Shown here piece after piece: positions 16,280-24,788 of a DNA stretch of 64,000 nt (position 1 is its first letter; the number at the start of each line of letters is the position of its first letter). This DNA comes from Nocardia transvalensis NBRC 15921 (GTDB taxonomy: Bacteria > Actinomycetota > Actinomycetes > Mycobacteriales > Mycobacteriaceae). A model generated the notes under the pieces. The model worked only from the letters and a program-made list of their open reading frames with translations. It had not been told where the DNA came from and did no database searches. Made by a program: the position numbers and the translations under genes. The stretch covers positions 62,001 to 126,000 of the forward strand of contig NZ_BAGL01000002.1 of NCBI RefSeq assembly GCF_000308875.1, given 5' to 3'.

Positions 16280-17658
16280 GCTTGCCCTTTTTGACGTCGA
16301 AGTCGAGCGCTGCGCGACTGGGCGATCAGATCTTCTGCTGGGTCTCCGAAGAAGTCCTTCGGCCAGTTCTTCACATTCCCATACCCGTCGACGTCGAGCG
16401 CATCGATGGTCGACCCCTGCTTGCCGGGATTCACGGTGTAGCACCGCACATTAGCGGGATCTACTTCTTCCTCGGCGATCCGACGCAGGAGACGCCGCAG
16501 CAAGTGTTCGGAATGGGACTCAATAATGAACTGCGTGTGGCGTAGCTTGCTGTCTTCTCGCGCCGATATGGCGGCGAGGAACAGGTCTGCGAGCCCGGCC
16601 TGCACCGACGGGTGCAGGTGAATCTCTGGTTGTTCGACGACCACCGTCGATCCCGGGGCGGAGTAGAAAGCCTCCACGATCACCGGGAGTACCTGCGAGA
16701 CACCGAATCCGACATCGGTGAGCAGGACCTCCCTGCTGCCACCCGGTGTGATCACTCGGACCTCGTACTCGTCGCGGCCCTCCCCGATCGGAGTCACCAT
16801 GAACCTCTCGATGACACCGAGCGTTCTCAGCCATTCGGCGACCAGCACTTGCAGCGGCTTCGTCCTCTGCTTAGGGGCGAAATTAAATTTCCGTGCTTGG
16901 CCGGCCAGAAGAGCGTCGATGGTCTGTTCGCCGTTCCAACCGACATGGCTGACTTCTTCGCCGGACCACCGATACGTCCGGCTGGGTTGCGTCCGAAGCG
17001 GCCCAAGGTAGTTGACCGCCAACAGTTGCTCTTCGAGGGCCAGGGTGAGATCGGCGGCAAAGTCGAGGAACTGATAGCGGGTCGGCAGATCGTCCGGAAA
17101 CGCGTGGAACTGTGATGGAGCTGACACCGGCCACTTTCGCCCCATAGTCCTGATGAGTTCGATGCCTTCGGCCCGGACATCGTAGCCTCCCCTGCCCGCA
17201 ACCTCACTTCCCAACCGCAATGTGTCGCCGGAGTCGCTGGAGGTGAGGCTGTACTCGTAGTTATCGACGCGCAGGCGTGGCGGTGATTCGGCAGTCGCGC
17301 TGACCGCCGCGCGGAATCCCATGTCGGTGCCACGGAAGCTGGTGCCGTCCCGCTCATAGCTGACATTCAGCGGCCGGTCGCGGTTCCATCCGAGCTCAAA
17401 GGCCAGTGGTTCATCGATGTTCCCGTTGCGCAGTAAGCTCGCGTACCCGCCGAGGTCGACGGGTGTCCGGTCGCCTCCGGTGTGGAGAACCCGTCGACGA
17501 TCCGGCGACTCGATGGTCTGCCGGAGCATGAGCAGAAATTGATGCAGGCTCGACTTTCCCGACGAGTTGCCGCCGAACAGGATGGTCAGCGGAGCCAGTT
17601 GGAGGTCGCCTGTGTCTTCCCATGCCTTGAAGTTCTTCAGCCGCAATCGGGTGAGCAC
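16276..17658 (-). CDS. AAA ATPase of the DUF3696/OLD-like group
   Basis: The 460-aa ATPase is SMC/RecF-like. It opens with LTRLRLKNFKAWED, has Walker A FGGNSSGKSSL (K35), and near the C-terminus has VVVEQPEIHLHP (Walker B) followed by FIIESHSEHLLRRLLRR, an arrangement seen in DUF3696 proteins. The last 80 residues (YGNVKNWPKDFFGD) are also typical. GTG 17658 is preferred because GGAGGG lies 6 nt upstream, although the frame opens at 17718. It leads an overlapping ATPase-PIN-RNA ligase operon. ATPases of this group commonly act as sensors in antiphage systems. Confidence 0.85.
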   Translation of the reverse strand: MLTRLRLKNFKAWEDTGDLQLAPLTILFGGNSSGKSSLHQFLLMLRQTIESPDRRRVLHTGGDRTPVDLGGYASLLRNGNIDEPLAFELGWNRDRPLNVSYERDGTSFRGTDMGFRAAVSATAESPPRLRVDNYEYSLTSSDSGDTLRLGSEVAGRGGYDVRAEGIELIRTMGRKWPVSAPSQFHAFPDDLPTRYQFLDFAADLTLALEEQLLAVNYLGPLRTQPSRTYRWSGEEVSHVGWNGEQTIDALLAGQARKFNFAPKQRTKPLQVLVAEWLRTLGVIERFMVTPIGEGRDEYEVRVITPGGSREVLLTDVGFGVSQVLPVIVEAFYSAPGSTVVVEQPEIHLHPSVQAGLADLFLAAISAREDSKLRHTQFIIESHSEHLLRRLLRRIAEEEVDPANVRCYTVNPGKQGSTIDALDVDGYGNVKNWPKDFFGDPAEDLIAQSRSARLRRQKGQA

Positions 17659-18182
17659 ACCATTCCCTCCATATACAAGCATTTTGCATTCAGCGCAGTC
17701 ACCGAACCGGCAGGCCATCGCTGCGGCGAGTACCGAACCGCGCTCCCGGGCGAGTTCGGTGAACCTCTCGGTCGCGGTAGCAGACTACCAATTCTGGATT
17801 GTCTGTTCGTAGAGGTAGACGGCTATGACCCGCTGTTTCAAAGAGAGCCGGGGAGCTCGCGTGTGATCCCGGGCGAGCGGGAGGCCCTCGGTGCGCAATC
17901 GGCGAACGCCAGCAGCATCAGTGACGGGACTTCGGCGGTCTTAGCCCCGAAAGAGGAGCGCAGCTGATTGCCACGAGCAGCTCGCTGCGCCGGGCCGGGA
18001 ACCCCGGTCCGCACCGCTGCGGGCACGCTCATCGGCATGAGGGTGTGTGCGCCGGACGCGCCCAAGTCACCGGACACGCTCGCCAATGACGTCAGCTTTC
18101 GCCGATGCCAGCAGATCTCGGCCCGCCGTCCGCCGCCAGAGTTCGCCGATATCCGCCGTCGGGATTCACCAACGTAGCCATC
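17659..18182. other. Gap without a convincing gene
   Basis: This 524-bp stretch lies between the divergent ATPase operon and the nuclease gene at 18324. Open frames exist on both strands but show no recognisable domain. It must hold the promoter of the ATPase operon near 17660-17760. Confidence 0.4.
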
Positions 18183-18278
18183 ATGAGCGAGTTGGAGATC
18201 GCGCCGACCCGCCGCGTGCGGGACCTGAGCGACCGCCAACGTAGGGCCTTGCTGGCGAGGTTCGGCTCTGACTCCTGA
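18183..18278 (+). CDS. Possible 31-aa small protein upstream of the nuclease gene
   Basis: ATG 18183 opens a 31-codon frame rich in Arg, Leu and Glu (SELEIAPTRRVRDLSD then QRRALLARFG), ending 45 bp before the next gene. It could be a small co-expressed peptide or the C-terminal remnant of a lost gene. There is no homology evidence and no strong Shine-Dalgarno sequence. Confidence 0.25.
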   Translation: MSELEIAPTRRVRDLSDRQRRALLARFGSDS

Positions 18279-18323
18279 TCACCAGGCGGACCTGTCGGTG
18301 GTGGCGGGGACAATGTCGGTTTG

Positions 18324-19682
18324 ATGGACGATCGTGATCTCGCTGCTGTGCGGGAGCTGCTGTATTTGCCGTTCGCGCTGGGCTCCCATCGTGAGCTGGA
18401 TGAGCGGTTCGCGGTATTGGGTGTGGCGGACGGTGACATCGAAGGGACCAAGCGGGAGCGAGTCGCGTCGGTGGTGGCGGCCATCCCCGAAGGCGAACTG
18501 GTGCGTGTGGCCCAGCTGGTGGTGGACAGCGAGATGGTGCCGCCTGCGGACCGGATACGGATTCAGAATCTGTTGTGGTTCGGTGCAGGTCCGCGCATCG
18601 TGGAGCGTAGCCGCCGCGAGCTGGCGGCGGTGCTGGACATCGAGGATGTGGTCGGTACCGACGCGGACAGGTTCGTAGGCATGCTTGAGCGTTGGTGGGA
18701 TCTCGACCGGCCGTACGTGAAACGAGAGATCTTCGGGGACACAGTGCGCACCAGGGTGATTCGGCACGTAATCCGGAATCCGGGCGATTGGTCGGTGGTG
18801 GATCTGTTCTCAGTGGTCGGTGCGTTCGACGCGGTGGACCGCCGGTTCGCGGGATTCCTCGAGAATCTGGTAGCGCCGCGGGTAGTGCTCGACGAGCCCA
18901 AGCAGCGACGCCTGGTCGCGGCGATCAACGAGCAGCTGCAGGGCGATCGGCTCGAACTGCGTGAGAGCGGCAGCGAGGGCGGCTATCCGGTGTTCCGGCT
19001 GATGCCAGCGGGTACTCCGGTCGCGGCACCGAAGACGCTGGTGTTCGCCAGCAGGCGCAAGCCGGACATGAGGGTCAGCAGCGTGATCGACAACGATATC
19101 GAGATTCTCGACAACGGTGCCGACGCCTTGGTGTTCGATCGCCCGATCGACGCTTCCGGGTTGAGCTGGCGGGCGCTGCAGCAGTGGTGGCGCGATCGGC
19201 ATCACGGCCTGGACGACGACACCGCGAAGCAACAGCTCTATGCCCGTCTGAAGCGGTATCTGCCGCAGTCCTCGCCGCCACAGCAGCTGCTGTTCGGGCT
19301 CTACCACGAGATACACGGCCCGCGGGTTCCGGAGCTGCCGGCGCTGTTGCCGGAGGTGTGGCTGCACTGGGATCCGAAGACCGTGCGTGAGCGCGGTGCG
19401 GCGGCCTTGCTGGGGCAGCGGATGGATTTTCTGCTGTTGCTGCCCGGTCCGCACCGGGTCGTGTTGGAGGTGGACGGGCGCACCCACTACACCGACGACC
19501 ACGGCCGCCCGTCGCCTCAGGTGTATGCCCGTAATACCCGCTTGGACCGTCAGCTTCGGATGCGCGGCTACGAGGTGTTCCGGTTCGGTGCTGCGGAACT
19601 CGACCCTGACCATCCGGAGGCGGCGAAGGCGATGCTGACTGAGTTCTTCACCGCCTTGTTCGACCGGCATGTCGTGGACTGA
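18324..19682 (+). CDS. Large protein with C-terminal DUF559-like nuclease (AbiJ-like N-terminus possible)
   Basis: The 452-aa protein ends in a PD-(D/E)XK domain of the DUF559/MTES_1575 type: MDFLLLLPGPHRVVLEVDG, then RTHY, with a downstream LDRQLRMRGYEVFRF. The D...ExDG...H pattern is the likely metal site. The first 130 residues are helical and resemble the N-terminal domains of AbiJ-type abortive-infection proteins. The middle (about 200-330) is unassigned. ATG 18324 directly follows an in-frame TTG at 18321. It is transcribed alone, between two divergent or convergent operons. A defence nuclease is the best guess. Confidence 0.65.
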   Translation: MDDRDLAAVRELLYLPFALGSHRELDERFAVLGVADGDIEGTKRERVASVVAAIPEGELVRVAQLVVDSEMVPPADRIRIQNLLWFGAGPRIVERSRRELAAVLDIEDVVGTDADRFVGMLERWWDLDRPYVKREIFGDTVRTRVIRHVIRNPGDWSVVDLFSVVGAFDAVDRRFAGFLENLVAPRVVLDEPKQRRLVAAINEQLQGDRLELRESGSEGGYPVFRLMPAGTPVAAPKTLVFASRRKPDMRVSSVIDNDIEILDNGADALVFDRPIDASGLSWRALQQWWRDRHHGLDDDTAKQQLYARLKRYLPQSSPPQQLLFGLYHEIHGPRVPELPALLPEVWLHWDPKTVRERGAAALLGQRMDFLLLLPGPHRVVLEVDGRTHYTDDHGRPSPQVYARNTRLDRQLRMRGYEVFRFGAAELDPDHPEAAKAMLTEFFTALFDRHVVD

Positions 19683-19916
19683 CTGGTGCAGAGGGCTGGC
19701 GACCTGATGTTCGAGCTCTCGCGCTCCACGAGTGCCGAGGAGACGGTAGACGTGGGAGTGCCGCCACGGCGAAGTCCCCGCGGGGGTTGGCAGTCCCTCT
19801 GCGTTGAGACGGTCTGCGATCGCTCGGTATGACAGCTTGCGGGCTCGTAGCGCGACAGCGCGGCGCAAGACATCGTTGCGGCAAAGCATAGGGCGCCCGC
19901 GGCGCGTGGCGCTCAC
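19683..19916 (-). CDS. Small recombinase-type HTH protein, 3' end unclear
   Basis: From the start at 19916 the frame encodes the HTH seen at the ends of serine recombinases (RRAVALRARKLSYRAIADRL followed by NAEGLPTPAG and WRHSHVYRLL). The frame then stays open to 18810, antisense to the nuclease gene, which is unlikely to be coding. The gene may therefore have lost its natural 3' end. It overlaps the upstream small membrane protein gene by 4 bp, so it belongs to a minus-strand operon that starts at 20730. Confidence 0.5.
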
Positions 19917-20128
19917 CGGCGGCTGGCGCGCAGCAGCGCGAGCAGCGCATCGAGCAGTGTCTCTAGAATTTGCTGCGCGCGGCGACTGCGTTCGCGACCT
20001 GCCATAAGCGCGATCAAGGTGGCTAGCACGATCAGCAGAGTCAAGGTGCTGATGGGCAGCAGCACCCAGAGCGCGAGCGCATTGAGTTCATGCCCGGCTT
20101 CCAGCATTCGGGCAACGATGGATTGCAC
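19913..20128 (-). CDS. Small single-pass membrane protein
   Basis: This 71-aa protein has one clear transmembrane segment at about residues 19-43 (LWVLLPISTLTLLIVLATLI), followed by a basic RERSRR and an amphipathic, leucine-rich tail. It lies between a 184-aa hypothetical gene upstream and the HTH gene that overlaps its stop. Function unknown. Small membrane proteins in defence islands are sometimes toxins, but nothing here proves it. Confidence 0.55.
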   Translation of the reverse strand: MQSIVARMLEAGHELNALALWVLLPISTLTLLIVLATLIALMAGRERSRRAQQILETLLDALLALLRASRR

Positions 20129-20175
20129 GTAGGGTCCTCCACGTGTGAGGCAGGACCGCGTGCGTTAGGCCTTAT

Positions 20176-20730
20176 CTAGGCGTGCACGGATCCCGCAGGT
20201 GATCGATTGATGCAGATCGACCTGCGGGTGTTGGGACCGCGTGTGAGATGAGGGTTCGCGGCGACGAGCCTTCCCGGCTCGGGCAATGCTGCGCGCCATC
20301 GCATGAGGAGGAGGGCGCGTAACAGCGCGGCGGTTATGACCGCGGCGTCGATCGCTAGGCGACGCGGGTAGGTCGACAGTGCCTCGTCGGTGCCGTAGAG
20401 GGCGAAGGGCTGTTTCAGCCACTCGACCGCTGTCTGTCGATGGTTAATGATGCTGGCGAACAGACGTTGAAGCCATACGGTGTCGATCAATGGCTCCAAG
20501 TGCGGAGCCACCTGCTCGAATACGCTCGCACTCATGGCGGCATCCACAGCGAAGATGTTGGTGGGGAGCTGCAGTCCGAGCAGGTCAGCGATGGGGATGT
20601 CCGGCACCAGCGGCTGCCACGACATCGACTCGACGTAGCTCTCGACAAGGTCATCCCAGGCACTCTGGGCATCGTCATCACGGGTCGCCTCGTGGCTCCC
20701 GTTCAGCGTGTCCTTGTGCCTCATATCCAC
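20176..20730 (-). CDS. Hypothetical protein, first gene of a three-gene operon
   Basis: I do not recognise this 184-aa protein. It starts with a charged region (to about residue 35), contains helical, moderately hydrophobic segments (YPRRLAIDAAVITAALLRAL around 117-140), and ends in a basic tail. It precedes the 71-aa membrane protein by 47 bp. It is divergent from the PD-(D/E)XK-like gene at 20849, sharing a roughly 120-bp promoter region. Confidence 0.5.
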   Translation of the reverse strand: MDMRHKDTLNGSHEATRDDDAQSAWDDLVESYVESMSWQPLVPDIPIADLLGLQLPTNIFAVDAAMSASVFEQVAPHLEPLIDTVWLQRLFASIINHRQTAVEWLKQPFALYGTDEALSTYPRRLAIDAAVITAALLRALLLMRWRAALPEPGRLVAANPHLTRGPNTRRSICINRSPAGSVHA

Positions 20731-20848
20731 GATGGTAGACAGCGCCCGGGAGTGTGCCGGTAATTACCAAGCAAACCCGTGATCACGGAGTCCTCGATCA
20801 TCGGTTATTCGGGTGTGGTTGTGGTCGTGGCTCGCTAGCGTTGTGTTG

Positions 20849-21703
20849 GTGACGGCCGACATTGAGAAGGCGAGTGAGCTACATGCTCGGGCGGCGCTTG
20901 AGCATGTGCTGGGGAGGCGGCTTGAGCGGGTGACGGCGGATCCGTTGGGGCTGCCGGGCCCGGACTATCGGCTGGGCACGCCGGAGGCAGCGTTCGAGGT
21001 CAAGGAGTTCACCAGTCAGGATTGGGTGGAGTTGGATCGGGCGGTGAGGAAGGCGCCGCTGCACAAGCCGTCGCCGCGGTTGCGCAGGGTGTGGGCGTGT
21101 CTTGTGCCGGCGTTCAACGCGGTGGAGGAATTGGATCGGGAGGGCCGATCGCGGCAGCCGAGGGTCAAGCGACTGGCCAAGGATCTGGTCGGTTCGCTGG
21201 AGGTGTTGGAGCGGTACAAGGTCACCGATTATCGGGTCGGCGTCGGTGCGGTCGACGTTGAGCTTCGGGCGGCCTGCAACCGAGTCGGCTGGCTGCTGCG
21301 CGGTGGGGAATGTTCGTGTATGGACTTCGAGGGTGAGCCGCCCTTCGCGCCGGGTGTGATCGTGCTGGGCTTGGAGTGGGGTCATTCGCGCAGTGGCGAT
21401 CCGGATGTGTTCGCGAATCTGGTTCAGCTGTGGCTGGATCGCCGCAGCGCCAACCTGCGTGCCTCGCTCGTCCGTGAACCCGGCGCACATCACGGGGTCG
21501 TGGTGGTCGACGAGTCGATGGTCGGAGAAGCCCAGTCAGCCACTGAGATGGGACTTGAGTTCCTGCCGGAGGTGCCGCTGCAGCTGCCCGAGGAGCTCGA
21601 CGTCCTATGGGTCCTGATCGGGTCGTTGTGGCTGCGGTTCGACCGGCGGACCGGCAGGTGGACCAACGGCTCGACCCCGGAAAACCGGTTCCCGGCTACG
21701 TAA
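20849..21703 (+). CDS. Hypothetical protein with a PD-(D/E)XK-like motif
   Basis: The 284-aa protein contains GPDYRLGTPEAAFEVKEF near residue 40, matching the PD...(D/E)XK signature of restriction-type nucleases, after a helix with conserved-looking Glu (ASELHARAALEHVLG). The rest shows no known domain. GTG 20849 is chosen because the homology-like region starts there; the frame opens at 20813. It stands alone. A small nuclease is plausible, at moderate confidence. Confidence 0.55.
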   Translation: MTADIEKASELHARAALEHVLGRRLERVTADPLGLPGPDYRLGTPEAAFEVKEFTSQDWVELDRAVRKAPLHKPSPRLRRVWACLVPAFNAVEELDREGRSRQPRVKRLAKDLVGSLEVLERYKVTDYRVGVGAVDVELRAACNRVGWLLRGGECSCMDFEGEPPFAPGVIVLGLEWGHSRSGDPDVFANLVQLWLDRRSANLRASLVREPGAHHGVVVVDESMVGEAQSATEMGLEFLPEVPLQLPEELDVLWVLIGSLWLRFDRRTGRWTNGSTPENRFPAT

Positions 21704-21839
21704 CCGCAGCCGGACATCGGGTGGCGGTCGGCCCGGGCGGATCGCAGGCGTCGCGGCATTTCGTCCGGGTGTTACATACGCCGGGCCGGGCCGTGAAGCC
21801 TAGTCCGCAACGGCGGCACGGTATTCCGGTGCGCGGGGG

Positions 21840-22065
21840 AGAGGCCCATCACGTTTCCGGCGGCGCCGACACGCTCGCGTGGGCGTTGTATCAGCTGGCC
21901 ACCGAGTCGGTCTCCCTCGGCGGCTACGTGCTGCCTGCGGGCACAGTGGTCGCGATCAGCCCGTACCTTCTGCAACACAGCCCGACACGTTCCCTGATCC
22001 GGAGCGGTTCGATCCCGACCGGTGGGCGCCCGGGCGGGAACCGGCCGGTGGCGCGACGTCGCGAA
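21840..22065 (+). pseudogene. Cytochrome P450 remnant
   Basis: Scattered P450 pieces are readable: the I-helix-like GGADTLAWALYQLA joined directly to GGYVLPAGTVVAISPYLLQ in one frame, then PDTFPDPERFDPDRWAPGR in the next. The ExxR region and the haem-Cys region are missing, and there is at least one frameshift. It is a decayed fragment, not a functional enzyme. Confidence 0.75.
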
Positions 22066-22082
22066 GATGAAATTGAGCGCGG

Positions 22083-22511
22083 TCAGGCCCGCCACCTTCC
22101 CCACGTCCAATTCGATGCGGGCATTCGAGGGGTGTTTCGCTGTGCTGGTGGGAAATCGACGGGCTTGGAGGTCCTGCGCGAGCGCGACCGGAGCCCGGGT
22201 GAAGGCGTGCATGCCGACGGTGTGGGTGCTTGTGTGACCTCGCGCAGCGGCAGGCAGGGTGTGCTGGTGCGGTCGGCCGTCGGCATCGCGCGGTGGTGGT
22301 GGCCGTCCTCGTCGTCCGGGTCGGTGGGCTGCAGGTCGTGCTCGTCGGTGGTTTCTCCGTCGGCGATCCGGAGGTCGACGGCAGCGAGGAGCGCGGCGAT
22401 CTCGGCCTCGTCCTCGTCGGTGCCGGGTTCGGTGGGGAGGCCGGATTGGGCGAGCAGTTCGTCGAACCGGCGCAGTTCGTCGGGGGTGGGCTGGTGGGGT
22501 TCGTGGGTCAT
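22083..22511 (-). CDS. Hypothetical acidic protein, possibly frameshifted
   Basis: ATG 22511 follows GAGGACC and opens a 142-aa frame. The first 65 residues are acidic and look coding (TPDELRRFDELLAQSGLP). After that the composition becomes unnatural, while another minus frame shows a more protein-like stretch (HPSNARIELDVGKVAGLTAL, about 22060-22130). A frameshift near 22250 is therefore likely. No function recognised. Confidence 0.4.
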   Translation of the reverse strand: MTHEPHQPTPDELRRFDELLAQSGLPTEPGTDEDEAEIAALLAAVDLRIADGETTDEHDLQPTDPDDEDGHHHRAMPTADRTSTPCLPLREVTQAPTPSACTPSPGLRSRSRRTSKPVDFPPAQRNTPRMPASNWTWGRWRA

Positions 22512-22615
22512 GAGTGGTCCTCGTAGCCGGGTGCGGCGCACCCGACGACGCCGCACACGCGCACTGATCACCAGGCTCTAAGCGACTCGGGTTAACAGGT
22601 CTCCCGTCCGGACCG

Positions 22616-22972
22616 CTATCGCGGCGAAGTGTCTGGTCTGCTCGTCTCGCGGTTCTCTGGTCTCGCGCTGCTGGTCGACCTTGCGGCGCCTGTGTCACCC
22701 GTTGACATGTGCCTCTCGGCGTCGGCAAGCAGCGCCGAAGGCGTCGTTCCCAACGCTTCTGCCAGGTCCCAAAGTCGATCGAGCTGTATGCCGCTGGTAC
22801 CCAGCTCGATGCGGACGATCACCGGCACCGATACACCGGAAGCTGCCGCCAGTTCGTCCCGGCTCATACTCGCCGCCTCGCGGGCTCGACGAATCGCTGC
22901 GCCGGCCGCGTCTCGCCTCATCTTGCGCACCGTCCTTTGCTGCGGGGACAGCGAGGCTTCCGGTACGGGCAT
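22616..22972 (-). CDS. XRE-family transcriptional regulator
   Basis: The 118-aa protein has one helix-turn-helix (AIRRAREAASMSRDELAAASGVSVPVIVRIELG) followed by LDRLWDLAEALGTTPSALL, a standard XRE domain, and a Ser/Arg-rich tail. ATG 22972 gives a compact start; an upstream extension to 23140 is open but lacks protein-like features. It may regulate the divergent operon that begins at 23212. Confidence 0.75.
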   Translation of the reverse strand: MPVPEASLSPQQRTVRKMRRDAAGAAIRRAREAASMSRDELAAASGVSVPVIVRIELGTSGIQLDRLWDLAEALGTTPSALLADAERHMSTGDTGAARSTSSARPENRETSRPDTSPR

Positions 22973-23211
22973 GGCCGCATCATCGCACGCCGCACCCGCC
23001 CCGACCCCGCATCGGCCCTGCGGACCGGGTCGTGCATCCGGATCGAGCTTATCGCACGCGATAAAAACTGCATGTAGAACACCATGACACGCGACGCGAA
23101 ATGCAGGGCTCAGGAAGTAGGAGATGCCACGCTGTGACACATCGATTCCGGGGGCGAGGGGGGCTCATCCATCACCGTCATCAGGTGTTCGAATGACCGG
23201 AAGGAACACAG

Positions 23212-24132
23212 TTGTCGACATCTATCGTGAGGGGTGCCACCCAAGGTATCGATGCCGAGGCCGAAACATGGCTAGCGACAACGGATTTGGCAGGTGACCG
23301 AACGGCCGCCATGCAGTTGTCACGAGCGGTGGCGCCGGCCCGATACGGTTTCGGGACTCGGCGGCCGCTCGACCTCGGCTCGTCGGACGACCAGGCACAT
23401 ATTGTCCTCGAGCTGCTTCGCGCCAAACAGGTTCCTACCGCGGACGCAGTCGATGCACTGGCGCTCGGCTCTTACGGCGATCGGAACCCAACGACGCAGA
23501 GAGTCTCCGACGACGAGATCGCGCACGCGAAGCTGATCACGCAGGCCGAAGCCGACTCCCTGGGGCTAGCGCTCTCCTCGGCTGTCGCGCTGTACCGGAT
23601 CGACCATCACCGCGGGCCAACGTGGCAGCAGGCCTGGGCATTCGATGCTGTCCGCGACTGGTGGTCCGCCCACCTGGCAAACACACCGCCATTTAAGCCG
23701 ATCGGTCGGACGGCATTTGCAACTCTGCACCAGAAGGGATGGCTGGCATCGAACCAGACCGTACGTTCGCTGTGTCCAGGTCGCCGCTTCTACGTTCGCT
23801 TCTTCGGAGACCACGTCTCCCGCATGGCGCCGGACGTCGTCGGCCTCGGTGTCGCACAGTTCATATCGGACTACCTGCGGAGTAGCGACCGCCGCAACCC
23901 GACGTGGGCCGACATCGCTGCGTCGGCAGTCGACCTGAAAGGTGTTCCACTGTTTTTCAACACTGCTGACGCTCGGGCGCAACAGCTTTGGTTGGTGACC
24001 CAAGGGTGGGTACGTCTCGAGGACGACGGCTCCCTGCGCCACGGCGACCGTGCCAAGGCTGAAGCGCGCCGCCCCTGTGGCCTGAAGGTGAAACGGTGCG
24101 GCGCTCGCGCAGTGGCCACGGAGGCCCGATGA
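23212..24132 (+). CDS. Hypothetical protein, first gene of a cargo operon
   Basis: I do not recognise this 306-aa protein. It has two similar-looking halves, each with a motif of the form (R/N)PTW followed by AW or DIAAS (GPTWQQAW near 141, NPTWADIA near 234), which hints at an internal duplication. Translation appears to begin at TTG 23212, with AAGGA 6 nt upstream. It ends basic and Cys-containing. Its stop overlaps the next ATG (ATGA). The XRE gene upstream is divergent and may control it. Confidence 0.6.
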   Translation: MSTSIVRGATQGIDAEAETWLATTDLAGDRTAAMQLSRAVAPARYGFGTRRPLDLGSSDDQAHIVLELLRAKQVPTADAVDALALGSYGDRNPTTQRVSDDEIAHAKLITQAEADSLGLALSSAVALYRIDHHRGPTWQQAWAFDAVRDWWSAHLANTPPFKPIGRTAFATLHQKGWLASNQTVRSLCPGRRFYVRFFGDHVSRMAPDVVGLGVAQFISDYLRSSDRRNPTWADIAASAVDLKGVPLFFNTADARAQQLWLVTQGWVRLEDDGSLRHGDRAKAEARRPCGLKVKRCGARAVATEAR

Positions 24133-24491
24133 GCGAAACTGAACGAACGACGCTCGGCAATCAGGTCGGTGAGTTCCTGCAGCAGTGGCGATCACAGGGT
24201 CGCAAGTTGGAGGAGGCCTACCATCGGCTATGGACGGATCCCGGTTACGCTGACCTGCAGCGGCTGGTCGTCCGTAGCGCCAAAGAGTGGACAGCGGCCC
24301 TGGGCGAGCAGCCGGCGGGAGTTCCCGTATGGCAATTTCCTCTGCGAGCCTTCGAAATCGCCGCCGGATTGGCCGACTCCGAGTTCCACTCGGACCTCAC
24401 CCCCATGCCTGCAGAGCTGTGCCTGGAGTTGCTGTCGTACACCCCTTTCGACTACGCAGCCGCGATGGAGTCGAGGTCACAACCTGTGTAG
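24129..24491 (+). CDS. Hypothetical protein, second gene of the operon
   Basis: The 120-aa product is Trp- and Glu-rich (VGEFLQQWRSQGRKLEEAYH near the N-terminus). Its ATG overlaps the preceding stop, so it is co-translated with the 306-aa protein. No known domain is recognised. Immediately after it, another frame stays open to 24637 with a protein-like acidic end (DFEDEHRNGELCWDETDEDG) but no good start codon, so a third small product or a frameshifted extension is possible. Confidence 0.55.
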   Translation: MSETERTTLGNQVGEFLQQWRSQGRKLEEAYHRLWTDPGYADLQRLVVRSAKEWTAALGEQPAGVPVWQFPLRAFEIAAGLADSEFHSDLTPMPAELCLELLSYTPFDYAAAMESRSQPV

Positions 24492-24700
24492 CGCAATGGG
24501 CGACCGACACCGGGCAGACCCTCATCGAGGTCATGAGAGATTTCGAGGACGAGCACCGCAACGGTGAACTCTGCTGGGACGAGACGGACGAGGACGGTGT
24601 CCACGTCTCCACTGTCCACAGCCGCCAACCGAAATGAGCATCCATCCCCCATAGGTGACGGTTTACCTTCTTCAACGCTCCAGCCGCCCGACTGCTGACT

Positions 24701-24728
24701 GCCCGGCCCACCTCGCGGTGGGCCGGGC
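24701..24728 (+). terminator. Strong hairpin, probable transcription terminator
   Basis: GCCCGGCCCACC (24701-24712) and GGTGGGCCGGGC (24717-24728) form a perfect 12-bp stem around TCGC. No T-run follows, as is common for actinobacterial terminators. It sits between the two-gene operon and the next small gene. Confidence 0.65.
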
Positions 24729-24788
24729 GACCGCATGCAACTCCCTAACAGACCCACACAGCACATGAGGCAAAGGACGCAAGCGCAC

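Noticed and set aside
17838..18239. Minus-strand gene between the ATPase operon and the nuclease gene
   Set aside because: No motif, signal or Shine-Dalgarno, and composition is unlike neighbouring genes.
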